Program-made: the position numbers and the translations under genes
Notes under the pieces: model-generated
Databases searched by the model: none
Seen by the model: the letters and a program-made list of their open reading frames with translations, nothing else
Told to the model about the DNA's origin: nothing
Origin: Pardosa pseudoannulata
Taxonomy: Eukaryota; Arthropoda; Arachnida; Araneae; Lycosidae
Assembly (NCBI GenBank): GCA_032207245.1
Contig: CM063502.1
Coordinates: 141,854,495 to 141,918,494, forward strand
DNA length: 64,000 nt
Direction: 5' to 3'
Shown here: in pieces, positions 33,057-43,331 of the stretch
Layout of the letters: each line of letters begins with the position of its first letter
Position numbering within the stretch: position 1 is the first letter of the stretch

Positions 33057-33140
33057 TGGAGCGTTTTGAAGTCATGTGATTTTCGCTTAACTTTAAAATT
33101 AATTTTTTAAATGATGGACTCAGTTTTTTACATTTTTGAG

Positions 33141-33656
33141 AACATTTTTGGAATCTACGAGTCTGGAATTATCGGAAAAATACTAAGTTGTTTGAATCCT
33201 CCACATATGCAAATTCCTCATTTTTAATTGAAATAAAAAGGCCACAAAATTTTAAATTACTGAAAATAACTTTTAGTATTACTAAGAATTAATTTTATTA
33301 TTAATATTATTATGACATAAAATTTTGTTTTCAAAAAAAAATTTTTTTTTCTGAAAAAATCTTATCCTCAGAATAATCCATCAAATTTCTTACATTTTTA
33401 TGAGTTAAAAAAAGAGAAGCAATAACTTTAATTTAGTAACTAGTATTTAAAATTAATAATTTGAACATTAGTATAGCTATCATAATATCTATTTTTTAGC
33501 ACTCATTTGTGAAGATCAAATTTTAATGTAATGCAGGTAGTATCAAGTAGAAATTTTACTCATAAGTCTTTATTTATAAAAATATTTTTCTTTTCTCTAA
33601 ATTGGAAAAAAAAATTACGTTTTTAATTTTATATTAGGTTGCTTTATATATTTTAT
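33141..33656. other. AT-rich non-coding sequence
   Basis: Nothing recognised. Confidence 0.4.
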
Positions 33657-33862
33657 CTACGTATTTTTAAGGCCGAATGACGGCCAACTGGTTAGGGTGC
33701 TGGCCTTCGGTACCGGAGTTCGTGGGTTCGGATCCCACTGTGGCATGGATGTTCGTAGCTGTTTGGAATCAGCTTTAAGCTGTAGGTCCCGGTCTCATTA
33801 GCCCTCGTGTTGCAAAAAGTAGACTGTTGCACTCCAAACCAAACCAAACTACATATTTTTAA
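33657..33862 (+). mobile_element. Full-length tRNA-derived SINE with target-site duplications
   Basis: The element (33,671-33,848) is the best-preserved copy of the main SINE family here. A box TGGTTAGGGTGC (33,689-33,700), B box GGTTCGGATCC (33,725-33,735), a body with GGCATGGATGTTCGTAGC and GTCCCGGTCTCATTAGCCC, and a tail of CCAAACCAAACC. It is flanked by 14-bp direct repeats, CTACGTATTTTTAA and CTACATATTTTTAA (one mismatch), the target duplication made by LINE-driven insertion. GC content and intact boxes suggest it is young. Confidence 0.93.
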
Positions 33863-34382
33863 ACAGATACCGTGATATTCATAACAAAAAACAAGCTCAA
33901 AGCACTTATGTGAATGCTAATCATCAGTCCTTGATTTTAAACACTTAATTATATCATGTCCCAAATATTCTATAAATAATACTAGATAGATTTTAATTGA
34001 GATTAAATATCAAAATATAACTTGTAGTTTTAAAAATATGAGATAAAAGCATTATTTAGAGATGTCCAAGGTTTCAAATGAATCTGATAAAAATAAAAAA
34101 AATTCCACCTTATATATTTATATGTACTTTTATGTGTACATACTATTTTTAGATGGTTTTGAAGTTTGGGTAAACAGTTTTGTAGTAAGGTGGAGATGAC
34201 CTCCAAAAGCTACCAACAACATTCCAGAAAATATTGCTACTATATCCCTCTAAAATTGTTTCTTAAAATTAAATAATTTTTTTAATAAGTTTAAATAGTA
34301 ATAAAATTAACTATTAAATTTTGCTTATAGTTTTTTTTTTGCAAGTTTTAAGAGTGTAAAAGATTGTGACACTGCATATTTT

Positions 34383-34429
<47 letters not shown>

Positions 34430-35881
34430 GAATAATTTCAGGTATTTTATAGGTATGAATAGATATTTTTTCATATTAAACTCAATTTTTTAAAACTAAA
34501 TCTTGGAAAAGGCATATTGGTAGTACTCTACTTGTATAATATGCTTGTGCCTTCATAATGATTTTTTGCAAATCTTCTATTGAATACTAAAACATTAATG
34601 ATTGCAAATGATTTAATGTGTTTGATTTATTATACAATTTTGTTCAAGTTATTATATTTCCAAAATAATGTATATGTATTAAAAGTATATTTTATCGTAA
34701 ATGTTTTTTTTTAAACAGATTTCTACCCTATATAACTGTTTCATGTACATTTGCTGAGTGACCTCATATGAACAAAATTAAGGTCACAAAAGGGGTTTAA
34801 GGGGTTAACTTCAGCAGCAGAGTATGGTTGGGAAAATTGATTGTGTATTGGTTAAAAATACCTTTAAGCACATTAATGTTGGATGTTTTAATGGCGTAAA
34901 ATGGAGATATGGTTAACTGATACACATTACTACAATTTCTTTCCCTCCTATTAATTAAAAGGAAATTTTTCTTTCAGTTCATTTTATAATAAAACAATTA
35001 TATAGTAATTATTTGTTTTAGGCTAAGTTGACATGTTTTAATATTTAAAAACTAATTTTTATAATATTTTGTAAATGTATTCCACAATGAAGCATGCTAA
35101 ACTGTAGCAGCCACAGTGAATAAAATTTTCATTTCATTCAAGTCTTATTTAACTACTCTAATCATGCAAGTAAACTTATCACAAAAAATTAAGAACATTC
35201 AGCCATCAAAAGAGAGAAAAAATTTAGCTGAGAAATAAGCAGATCTAAAAGAAATAAAGCAAGGTTTGGAGGGGATAATGATTTAGTATTATTCTAAAAA
35301 TCAATTCACAAAATACATTGGCCAAAGAATATTCCTAATTAGTTTTATGAAGTATCGGATTAAATCAAAATTGGGTAACTATCATATTTTCCTGTCATTG
35401 ATTATGAAGATTGTATGGAGTCATATTTCATGCATATTCAGTGACCCTAAATTTGACAATTGTGGACATTCTTTATTTAAATTTTCTGGCAATAATGTTT
35501 TTCTAGAGCATTTGTTGTTTTAAAATACACAAATCAAATTGTTCTAATTTATATCTAACATTAACATATTGAAATATAGACTTAATTTAGTGCATTTTCC
35601 CTCACTATGTGAGAAAATGAGGATATCAATATAAGCATAATAAAATGTAGTATTGTTTAAATGTATCTTGTAATAATTAAACAATAATGCATATTTTCCA
35701 AATAATTCAAATGTATAATATATGCATCAAATGTTTGATAGTTTGACTTTAGCTGGTTTCTAAAAAATACCTGATTTTACTCCACTGGATCCTGCATCTT
35801 CAAGGTTGTTTGAGGCTTAATGGCACTGAATCTATTAACTTTTCTGCTCTCCCTCTTTATCTCTTCCTCTACTTGTGTACA

Positions 35882-35935
35882 TGTGTGTGTGTGTGTGTAT
35901 ATATACACACACACACACACACACACATATATACA
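35882..35935. repeat. Self-complementary (TG)n(TA)n(CA)n palindrome
   Basis: A TG run passes through TATATA into a CA run, so about 19-20 bases on each side of the centre are perfectly self-complementary. Such a tract can extrude as a cruciform or adopt Z-DNA. Confidence 0.85.
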
Positions 35936-36714
35936 TATACACACATACAGGCCTGAGGCTAGTAGGTGTGCTAATTGTGCATGAATGCAGGTAATCAAAT
36001 TTCTACAGCAGGCAATGGAATAAATAACATTAAAATGTGCTAACTGAAGCTATATTTTGACAAAAAATAGGATTTTACTGAACATATTTTTTCTGTCATT
36101 TCAGGTCTGAGAATAATTTTCATAATCTTGTTAATTTTTAATGAATACTTCCTATACTTTGTTAATTAAAAAAAAAGATTTATTTAATCATTTAAAAAGG
36201 AATTCTTACTTAAATGCAGCTATACAAACTAAAAGAATCCAAACAGATCTTTAGTAAAAGGTAAAGTGTAAGTAATAATGCATAATTTTGATTCTCTATC
36301 TGTAATAAGGTAGTATAATTAATAACTGAAAAGAATGTAAAAATTTAAAATTATCAGTTATTATTAATGATCTAACTAGATTGTAGTTTTGGGGTGCATT
36401 TTGTTAATAGAATATTAATTTTAGTAAATTTTAAGGGGATATATCATGTATACCTATACTTTTTTCATCTCTTGTCAGTAATGTGGAGTAGTTATGTAAA
36501 CATGATTCTAAGCTTTTGTGTAGTAGGCTAAGATATGAATCTAGAGGGAATTCATATTAGTAGGAAGGGATGTAAAATCTTACCTTGCTTAAAAGGGCTA
36601 ATATCTCAGAACAAACCCTGTATATGTATATATTTGGGTGGGTGGGTATTCAAATAGAGTATGTACAAATGTGCATATACATAATATTTATCTTACCTTT
36701 TTTTCTTATTTTAG

Positions 36715-36770
36715 ATGTGATGAACCAGCAAGGAAACAACAAAGGAGAATATGAAGAAGAAAACATTTAA
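36715..36770 (+). CDS. Weak candidate terminal exon
   Basis: A strong polypyrimidine acceptor (CCTTTTTTTCTTATTTTAG) is followed by a short frame reading MNQQGNNKGEYEEENI and a stop at 36,768-36,770, with AATAAA 28 bases later (36,798-36,803). It could be the last exon of a plus-strand gene such as the one starting with the THAP exon. The sequence is low-complexity and no upstream exon in the right phase was identified, so chance is a real possibility. Confidence 0.22.
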
Positions 36771-37442
36771 CAAAACATTAAATTAATATAAATTATTAAT
36801 AAATTTGACTTTGTTTTATTATTTGGTCTTCTTGTATTAATTATATAATAGACCATGGTTCATTCAGAAATTATTTCATAAATATTTACAATTATTGAAT
36901 GAGTGAAAAAATATTTATTTGTTTATAGTACTGATACTATATAAAATCCCCATTAAAGTTATAATTTAAAGATTCCAAAAGGAAATCAATTACAAAAATT
37001 TATAGAAGTAAGAGTTGAAAATGATATACGAAATTTAATGATTTGTAATTTTTTAAAAATCTTTTTAAACTTTTAGTTAACTTAAAATGATTCTTTGAAA
37101 ATAATTTTAATGTTAGATTTTGGTTCCTTACAAAAGATGCAATTAAAAATTAAAGTATTATGTAAATTAACTAATTTAGCTCCCAGCTCATCACATTTGA
37201 TGTTTTTTTTTTTGTTTCTCCATTGTCCAAAAATAATGTGCTATGACTAGGACTGCACATTATGTCTCTAAGTATTTAGGGGCATAACTTGTCTTCTTAG
37301 TTTATAACACAAAAAATACTTTGTGCATAAAAGAAAAATATGTATCAAATAGAATTTTCCTAGAAGAGAAAGGGTTCATGCATTATTCAAAGCATCCTTT
37401 TGTTTTCTGTAAGACATCCCAATATCCAGATGGAGGCATATA

Positions 37443-38873
37443 ATGGATGTCAGATACATTGTAATACTAGACTCAGTGCAAGCATTGGAAACTGAGAGAG
37501 CAATGGGAAACAGAAGCAGTTTAAGCAGTAATGACGGGAGTAGTCGGGAAAAATCGGTAGACGAAATAATTCGTACCATACGATTACTCACGGTCAAGGT
37601 TCCTTCCAAACCGGAGGGGTGGAATTTCTTCTTTGACCGTGGGAGGGAAATTGTAAAAGAAAGAGAGACTGGGTGCTTTGCCTGTGGAGTTAACGGCCAT
37701 CTCAAAAGGGACTGTCCGAACGGAGGCAGGGGGTTGAAAAGAAACCAGAGCAATAAACCGGCCAGCTCTAATTGCTTCGCTTGTGGATCAAAGGGCCACT
37801 ATGAAAGGGACTGTCCGAAAGTGGATAGGGGGTTCGAAAGGAACCAAAGTAATAAAGAGGTCATGGTTAATAGGGCCACTGAAATGGAAACGGATGGGTA
37901 CAAAAAGAATGGAAGAGAAAGAGAGGAAACTCAAGAAAGAGTTGTCATCGCAAGTGTTCGCTCTTTCCCTGAGAATGATGTGATAACGCGGGGGAAATTA
38001 CAATACGTAAACGTTAAAATAAACGGGAACCCGGTTAGAGCATTGTTAGACTCGGGGAGCGAAATAACAGTCATAAGGGGGGATATATTAGGGAAAGGCA
38101 GTTTTGAGAACTTGCCTAGTATATGCCTGAAAGGAATTTTTGGACCACCAGTGAAATGTCCGCTGGTCAGAGCCAAATTGTCTCTTAATGAGGGGGATAA
38201 GTCGTTGCGTTGCCCGACAGAGGTAGTATGTGCGGTGGCTAAAAATTTAGATTATGACATGTTAATCCCACCCGATATTATGAAACAGTTAAAGGGGAGT
38301 GTGAATTTAAATGTAAACCAAACACAGGAAAAGAATACTAGTGTAATAATGGATAGAGTAAAGGTAAGAAAAGATTTGGGCCACACAGGTGTTTTTAAGT
38401 CTGCTGAGAAAAGAGAATTCCAGAAACGGGGCGGCAAAAATGCTGCTAAACAAATTGACCACCTAGGTCATAAAGTTGGATGGGGAAGACAAGGTCCGGG
38501 GGAAGAGAAAGCAAAGGGTATTGGAAATTTAGATCGGCCTAAAAATAAAAAGGAAGTGAGGTCTGTGACTTCGTTTGGGGGATGGCTTGAGCAGAAAGAC
38601 AAACAGGGGAATTTCAAACCAATGGGTTTCGGATCCCGAAAGTTGGAAAATGGGCCACCATTGAAGGGGAGGCATGGAACATTTTGTTCTTGCTGTCAAA
38701 ATTCAAAAATGGATCGTCAAAATTCAAAAATGGATTGTCAAAATTCAAAAACGGATTTTGGGTTGAAAAGCAGGGAAGGCAACGGACCATATTCATTTAA
38801 AGCTCACATCGGAAATAGTCACCTAGCCTCGGATGCCTTTTGCATCTCTCGTGTGAAGCAGAGATATAATTGA
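37443..38873 (+). CDS. Gag-protease-truncated pol open frame of LTR element
   Basis: A 476-codon frame; the first five or six codons are host sequence and the next few are LTR. Two zinc knuckles follow, CFACGVNGHLKRDC (residues 78-91) and CFACGSKGHYERDC (111-124), in units 99 bases apart that look like a tandem duplication. A retropepsin-like aspartic protease follows, with the catalytic LLDSGSEITVI (Asp about residue 203). After that the RT palm is missing: the frame passes to an RT thumb/connection-like stretch (GHKVGWGRQGPGEEKAKGIG, about 345-365) and the start of an RNase H domain (LEQKDKQGNFKPMGFGSRKL, about 384-403). Integrase is absent. The frame survived these deletions without a stop. 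Polyprotein function is lost, but the knuckles and protease look intact. Confidence 0.75.
   Translation: MDVRYIVILDSVQALETERAMGNRSSLSSNDGSSREKSVDEIIRTIRLLTVKVPSKPEGWNFFFDRGREIVKERETGCFACGVNGHLKRDCPNGGRGLKRNQSNKPASSNCFACGSKGHYERDCPKVDRGFERNQSNKEVMVNRATEMETDGYKKNGREREETQERVVIASVRSFPENDVITRGKLQYVNVKINGNPVRALLDSGSEITVIRGDILGKGSFENLPSICLKGIFGPPVKCPLVRAKLSLNEGDKSLRCPTEVVCAVAKNLDYDMLIPPDIMKQLKGSVNLNVNQTQEKNTSVIMDRVKVRKDLGHTGVFKSAEKREFQKRGGKNAAKQIDHLGHKVGWGRQGPGEEKAKGIGNLDRPKNKKEVRSVTSFGGWLEQKDKQGNFKPMGFGSRKLENGPPLKGRHGTFCSCCQNSKMDRQNSKMDCQNSKTDFGLKSREGNGPYSFKAHIGNSHLASDAFCISRVKQRYN
38695..38757 (+). repeat. 21-bp tandem repeat, three units
   Basis: Three head-to-tail 21-bp units (38,695; 38,716; 38,737) in the truncated RNase H region of the LTR element, encoding QNSKMD-type heptads. 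Being a multiple of three, they keep the frame. Confidence 0.92.
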
Positions 38874-39218
38874 TTGCATTGTTAATGTACCTTTCAGTAT
38901 TTTTTTTCGTGTAGAGAATAAGCATATGTGTATGTTTTTGTGTAGGAAATAAGTTTTATGTGTATGTTTTATTGCAGTTTATTTTTTTCTTTTGTAGGAG
39001 TTTGATTTTTTTTCTTTTGAGTAATTTTTATTTCTTAGTGAAGTAAATTTTTATAGCATAGATTAGTTTTTTTTTGCCTGTAAATAGTCTTGTTTCCCTT
39101 GCACCTCACAACCACGGGGAAAAAGGGGAATGAGGAGCTTTGTGCGTCTTGAGTCGTCGTTAAAATGTGGATTGATTTAGCCTGTTTGACAGGCAAATTC
39201 AATCGTGTAGAAGGGGCG

Positions 39219-39674
39219 TGTAATACTAGACTCAAGACTCGAGTTGGTGTTACATGGGCCCCTGGTTTTTTTATTTCGGCGGCCAAAGACGGACACCCCT
39301 AGAGGGGGTGAGCAAGTTCCACAGGGGGGGGGGACGAGAGATGCGATCCCGTCCTTGCCAGCTGCAGAAAAGGACTTTTTTTTCCCGTGGAGGCGAAAAC
39401 TTGACCGAGGGGGGGATGCCCCCCGGCCCTCACGAGGAGGGGTGAAAAGGAGATGCCCTGTCGGTGCGACGAAAAACGGACATTGATTCTTCGGAAAGAA
39501 GTTGAGACCGAGAGAGGTGTTTGTCCGCTCGGCACAGTTTATTTTTTTGTCCTCGGTCTTATTTTGAGCCCTGTTCGAGTATGAACGGAAATGTATTTAT
39601 GTTTTATTTTTAAATCTTCTTAATAATAAATGGTTAATCAAGAGTTTTGTCGCTGCTGTGATTAATTGTCGGCC
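39219..39674 (+). repeat. 3' LTR
   Basis: Begins TGTAATACTAG immediately after a polypurine tract. It includes G- and C-rich blocks around 39,320-39,430, a GT/T-rich stretch near 39,540 and a polyadenylation signal (AATAAA near 39,625). The 3' boundary is inferred from the ACAT repeat; the expected CA end is ambiguous (GGCCACA). Confidence 0.65.
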
Positions 39675-39678
39675 ACAT

Positions 39679-40347
39679 AGGCTTTAAACGAACCCAAGAT
39701 ACCTGCCCCAATAAAAATAGGCGGGCAGGTATAGAACGAGATGTGCAGACTTGAGAAAGTGCAGCCGGGGACGCGCGAGGCGTTTTTACATACATGTCTC
39801 AGACATCTTAGCAATATGAAACTTAACATCCTGACAATGTCTATAAATGAATGTCCCATTTCAGACGTCCATTTAACATACTTTAGAAGTGGATAAATGC
39901 CCAGTAGAAACTCACTAGCCATCCACAAATGCCCCCTAACCAGAACTTCATCTTTTAAATATTGTTTATTATTTATTTTTATTCAAAATACATGTTGTAT
40001 AGCTCTTTACATATGTATTGAGGCTGTACTATTGTATACTTGTATGCATCTAGACATAGCAGATACAATTTTATAAAGTCCAAAATATAGAATAATATAT
40101 TTTCTTTCTTGCTATCTCTATTTTTTTTTTTTTCATTTGTCAACATAGCAAGTTAATTAGCATATGAAAATATAAGCAAGCATATGAAAGAGACAATTTC
40201 CTCTTATTTTAATGTTATATAAATTTAAAGATATATGTTTGATAATTTCAAGAAACCTGTTTATATCATAGTAAACTAATTCTCAAACTGATCAAATATA
40301 AATTGTATAATAATATACAGACAAGTAGCATATTTTTTAAGCTATAG
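39679..40347. other. Non-coding sequence
   Basis: Nothing recognised. The first 150 bases remain fairly GC-rich and could belong to another repeat. Confidence 0.4.
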
Positions 40348-40387
40348 AGTAAACAAATACCTCATTAAAATGAGGTATTTGTTTACT
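40348..40387. repeat. Perfect 18-bp inverted repeat with 4-nt loop
   Basis: AGTAAACAAATACCTCAT (40,348-40,365), loop TAAA, and the exact reverse complement (40,370-40,387). Longest perfect non-simple hairpin noticed in the window. Nature unknown: small MITE, miRNA-like hairpin or chance in AT-rich DNA. Confidence 0.9.
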
Positions 40388-40532
40388 TGTATTTTATAGT
40401 TGTTGTCTAGTTCTCATTAAGAATGTTTTGCAGAATAAAAGTGAACAAATTTGTTTTGTAACTTAGAAAGAAATTTTGAATATTTAATAGAGCACATTCT
40501 ATATCCTCTTAAGCAGGAGACATTTTTTACTA

Positions 40533-40616
<84 letters not shown>
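40533..40616. repeat. (TC)n(TA)n compound microsatellite
   Basis: About 13 TC units followed by about 29 TA units, preceding a short GC-richer unique stretch (40,617-40,700). Confidence 0.95.
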
Positions 40617-40617
<1 letters not shown>

Positions 40618-43285
40618 GAGCTGTCAACACCTTCCACGCTTAGCTCCGTTACGAATAAATGCAAATGGTGCAAGCAACGCCTGAAACAGAAATTCCACAT
40701 TAAATAAAGAAGTGTTTTTACTAAGGACTAATTATTCTATTCGCTTTAACACTGGATCCCATCATGTTTATATATACACATATATATATAAATATCTATA
40801 TACATATATATACATTTACATATACATACATATAAGGTTGAAACTTATATAGTTCTATGCATATACCTTCATATACATATTTATTTGTCTGTTTATCAGT
40901 TAGTGAAGACCACCTGGGTGTTAAATTGTATTTCTGTTGTGGAAGGAGATAATATTAACTATGTTGGTTGTCTGCATTTTGCTTGAAAGGCTATTTTGGC
41001 TGCTTTCATATCAAAGAGGTTAAGAATAAAATATTTACAGGCCAAAATAATCATGTTTACATCATTTCCTGCTCAGGACAAAAATAATCATTTCTTTGAA
41101 TGATAACTGGTAATAAAAATGTATTACATATGAAAGCATCATAAAGAAAAAAGTATTCTGTAAGCCCAGACTCAAAACTTGAGTCTGAATAAGAGATTAT
41201 ATATAATATAATACTGAAAAACCAGTATATTACAAACTTTTGAAACCTAATAAAAAGATCATTTCAGAGAGATATTGTCTAAATATGAATGATGTAAACA
41301 AAACAGTTCTGGAAAAGAATTATGAATATTCAGTTAGAAATACACCATATACAGATATTGCCAGACTGTAGGCTGCTTTATCAATTTTTCAGAAAATTGT
41401 CTAGTAAGACTGGGGAATTTTGCTATGTTCACAATACTTTTATGATCTAAAACCCTCTTATCCTTTTTCTCCTTGCAAAATTTTTTAACAAAAAAATTCA
41501 ATAGTAAACCACATGTTAGCCAAGTACTATAGTTTTCACATATATGCACAAGACATTTTTCCAAAATAGTATTTATAAATTGTCATCATGCTAGTAAAAG
41601 ATCATGAGTAATGACAAATTATGCAATAAATATTTTTCAAGATGTAAAATAAAATTTCACTTCTGAAACACAGAATTTTCTGATAGACCTAATATATATC
41701 CAATACTTCACCCATTTGTAAGCAATGAGATAAGCTGTTTAAAGTGTTTAATAATTCTAAAATGATATCTAATAAAAACATTTATATTAAATAGGATGCC
41801 ATCATGTGGGTAATGATTACTTGTTGGTAATTGTGTGCTTAAAAATAATAGAGCACCTGGATAGTTAGTGGATACAAAATCAAATTATAACATTTACTGA
41901 AATGAAATATTTAAAAGATTTATATTTAACTATTTTCTTGTATATGTAATGATTTTAAAGATGATGATTTATTTCAAAATTTTAAAGTACAGATTTTTTG
42001 CTTTTGGGTTACAACATTTCCCTTGAGATGTTGAACTTGTGTTTACTTTTATATATTGATATTTAGCCCTATTAGTTACAGTATATATAACTTCATTTCC
42101 ACTGCTGCTGTTTAACTTATTTCATGTTAAAAATTGCAATGGTATAATATAGTTCCTTTTCATGCTTATAACTAATTTTAATCCGGGGGGGGGGGGTTGT
42201 TTCCTTCTCTAGTGTTAATATTAATGAGGTGTTATTAATTTTCTGTTTACTAATAACTTACCTCATCAATTATATCATCTTTGATTTAGTTTTCTACTGT
42301 CTATTCATGAAAATCTATTTCTCCACATTTCTCAGTAATATTTCTAAAAGTATCAATAAATTCATCCTTTAAATTTTTATGCTTTCTTTGAAATAACTAT
42401 AACTCTTACATATCAAATCTCTTAATTGTAATATTTATTTTGGTTTTTAACTTTGTAAATTATTTTAAAGTACTTTTTCATGCTAAATTCTGTATTCATT
42501 TTTAATGCATAATACAAAATAATCGCATTAATATACTTAACTGAGATAAAATATAAAAATTCAAAATAATTAATGCTCACATTATGTAATATGCAATATA
42601 AAATTGATAACATAATAAAAACGTTTATTTAATTTATTAAAAAATTATTTCACTTATTAAACCTAAATGTTTATTCTGTGATTAATGGTGATTTTATGTT
42701 AATAACACCCATAACTGAATCCATTGTAGCAATCTGGTATATCTTTTTTTCATCTTGATTTACATTCTGATATGATGTACCTTACATACAGACTTAAATT
42801 TTGCAGGGAGAATTCACATACAGTAAGCATAACTAATTACTGTTATTGTAATAATTCATAGATGAAATAATCCATGCATTAGTTATGATGATATATAAAG
42901 TATCTGTGATACCTTCACCAAATCAGACCCACTTTTACATAGTTAAATTAATTAAAAAATTATTTTTTAATTAACAGGAAAATGTAACTTATGAGAATAG
43001 CCAAGGCTAGGAGGCTCACTGTTCCCATTTAACTGTCTTAATTAATATATGATTAGGCCAAAACTTCACCAAATAATGTCTATTTTGGTTAGTTATGTTT
43101 TGATGTGTTTGTCAGTTATAAATTAGTTTATGCTCAGGATGGAAATTAATGCAGTATCAAATGTGTTATAATTAAACAGTAAAAGTTAAAATATGGCATT
43201 TATACTGTCCTTCATTAAAAAATGTTTTTATAATTATAAAACTTTCTTATTATTTTTACTAACAGTGTTATTTTGTTCTTTATAG
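40617..43285. other. AT-rich sequence, presumed intron
   Basis: Nothing coding recognised. A short G run (about 12) at 42,185-42,196 and TA-rich low-complexity stretches (40,770-40,850) are present. Confidence 0.45.
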
Positions 43286-43331
43286 CTTTATTACCTGCAT
43301 ATGTGTGTCCCTGACTTCTACATCCCTGCGA
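43286..43331 (+). CDS. Candidate exon of TMBIM-type gene
   Basis: Acceptor TTCTTTATAG, donor GTAAGT, 46 bases. Its first base completes the AT left by the 19,484 exon (giving Ile), and the rest reads FITCICVSLTSTSLR, ending on a codon boundary. A hydrophobic helix just after the YTLQSK turn is what TMBIM4 proteins have at this position. Evidence is phase agreement plus hydrophobicity only, and the distance of 23.7 kb from the previous exon leaves room for missed exons. Confidence 0.4.

Larger units (their letters stand above)
33863..37455. other. Non-coding sequence with microsatellites
   Basis: Contains a (TA)n array at 34,388-34,428 and a (TG)n-TATATA-(CA)n palindrome at about 35,882-35,935. 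No gene recognised apart from the weak terminal-exon candidate at 36,715. Confidence 0.45.
37456..39678 (+). mobile_element. Internally deleted LTR retrotransposon (Gypsy-like)
   Basis: The sequence TGTAATACTAGACTCA occurs at 37,460 and again at 39,219. The second copy follows a polypurine tract (AGAAGGGGCG) and begins a 3' LTR of about 456 bp, ending near 39,674 and containing AATAAA near 39,625. At the 5' side only the first 16 bases of the LTR remain, fused directly to gag-like coding sequence. ACAT flanks both outer ends (37,456-37,459 and 39,675-39,678), a possible target duplication. Base composition is much GC-richer than the surroundings. Primer-binding site, most of gag, the RT palm and the integrase are absent, so it cannot move by itself. 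Confidence 0.8.

Noticed and set aside
40533..40616. CRISPR array or other structured repeat system
   Set aside because: Only microsatellites and eukaryotic transposon repeats are present; no direct repeat-spacer arrangement anywhere in the window.
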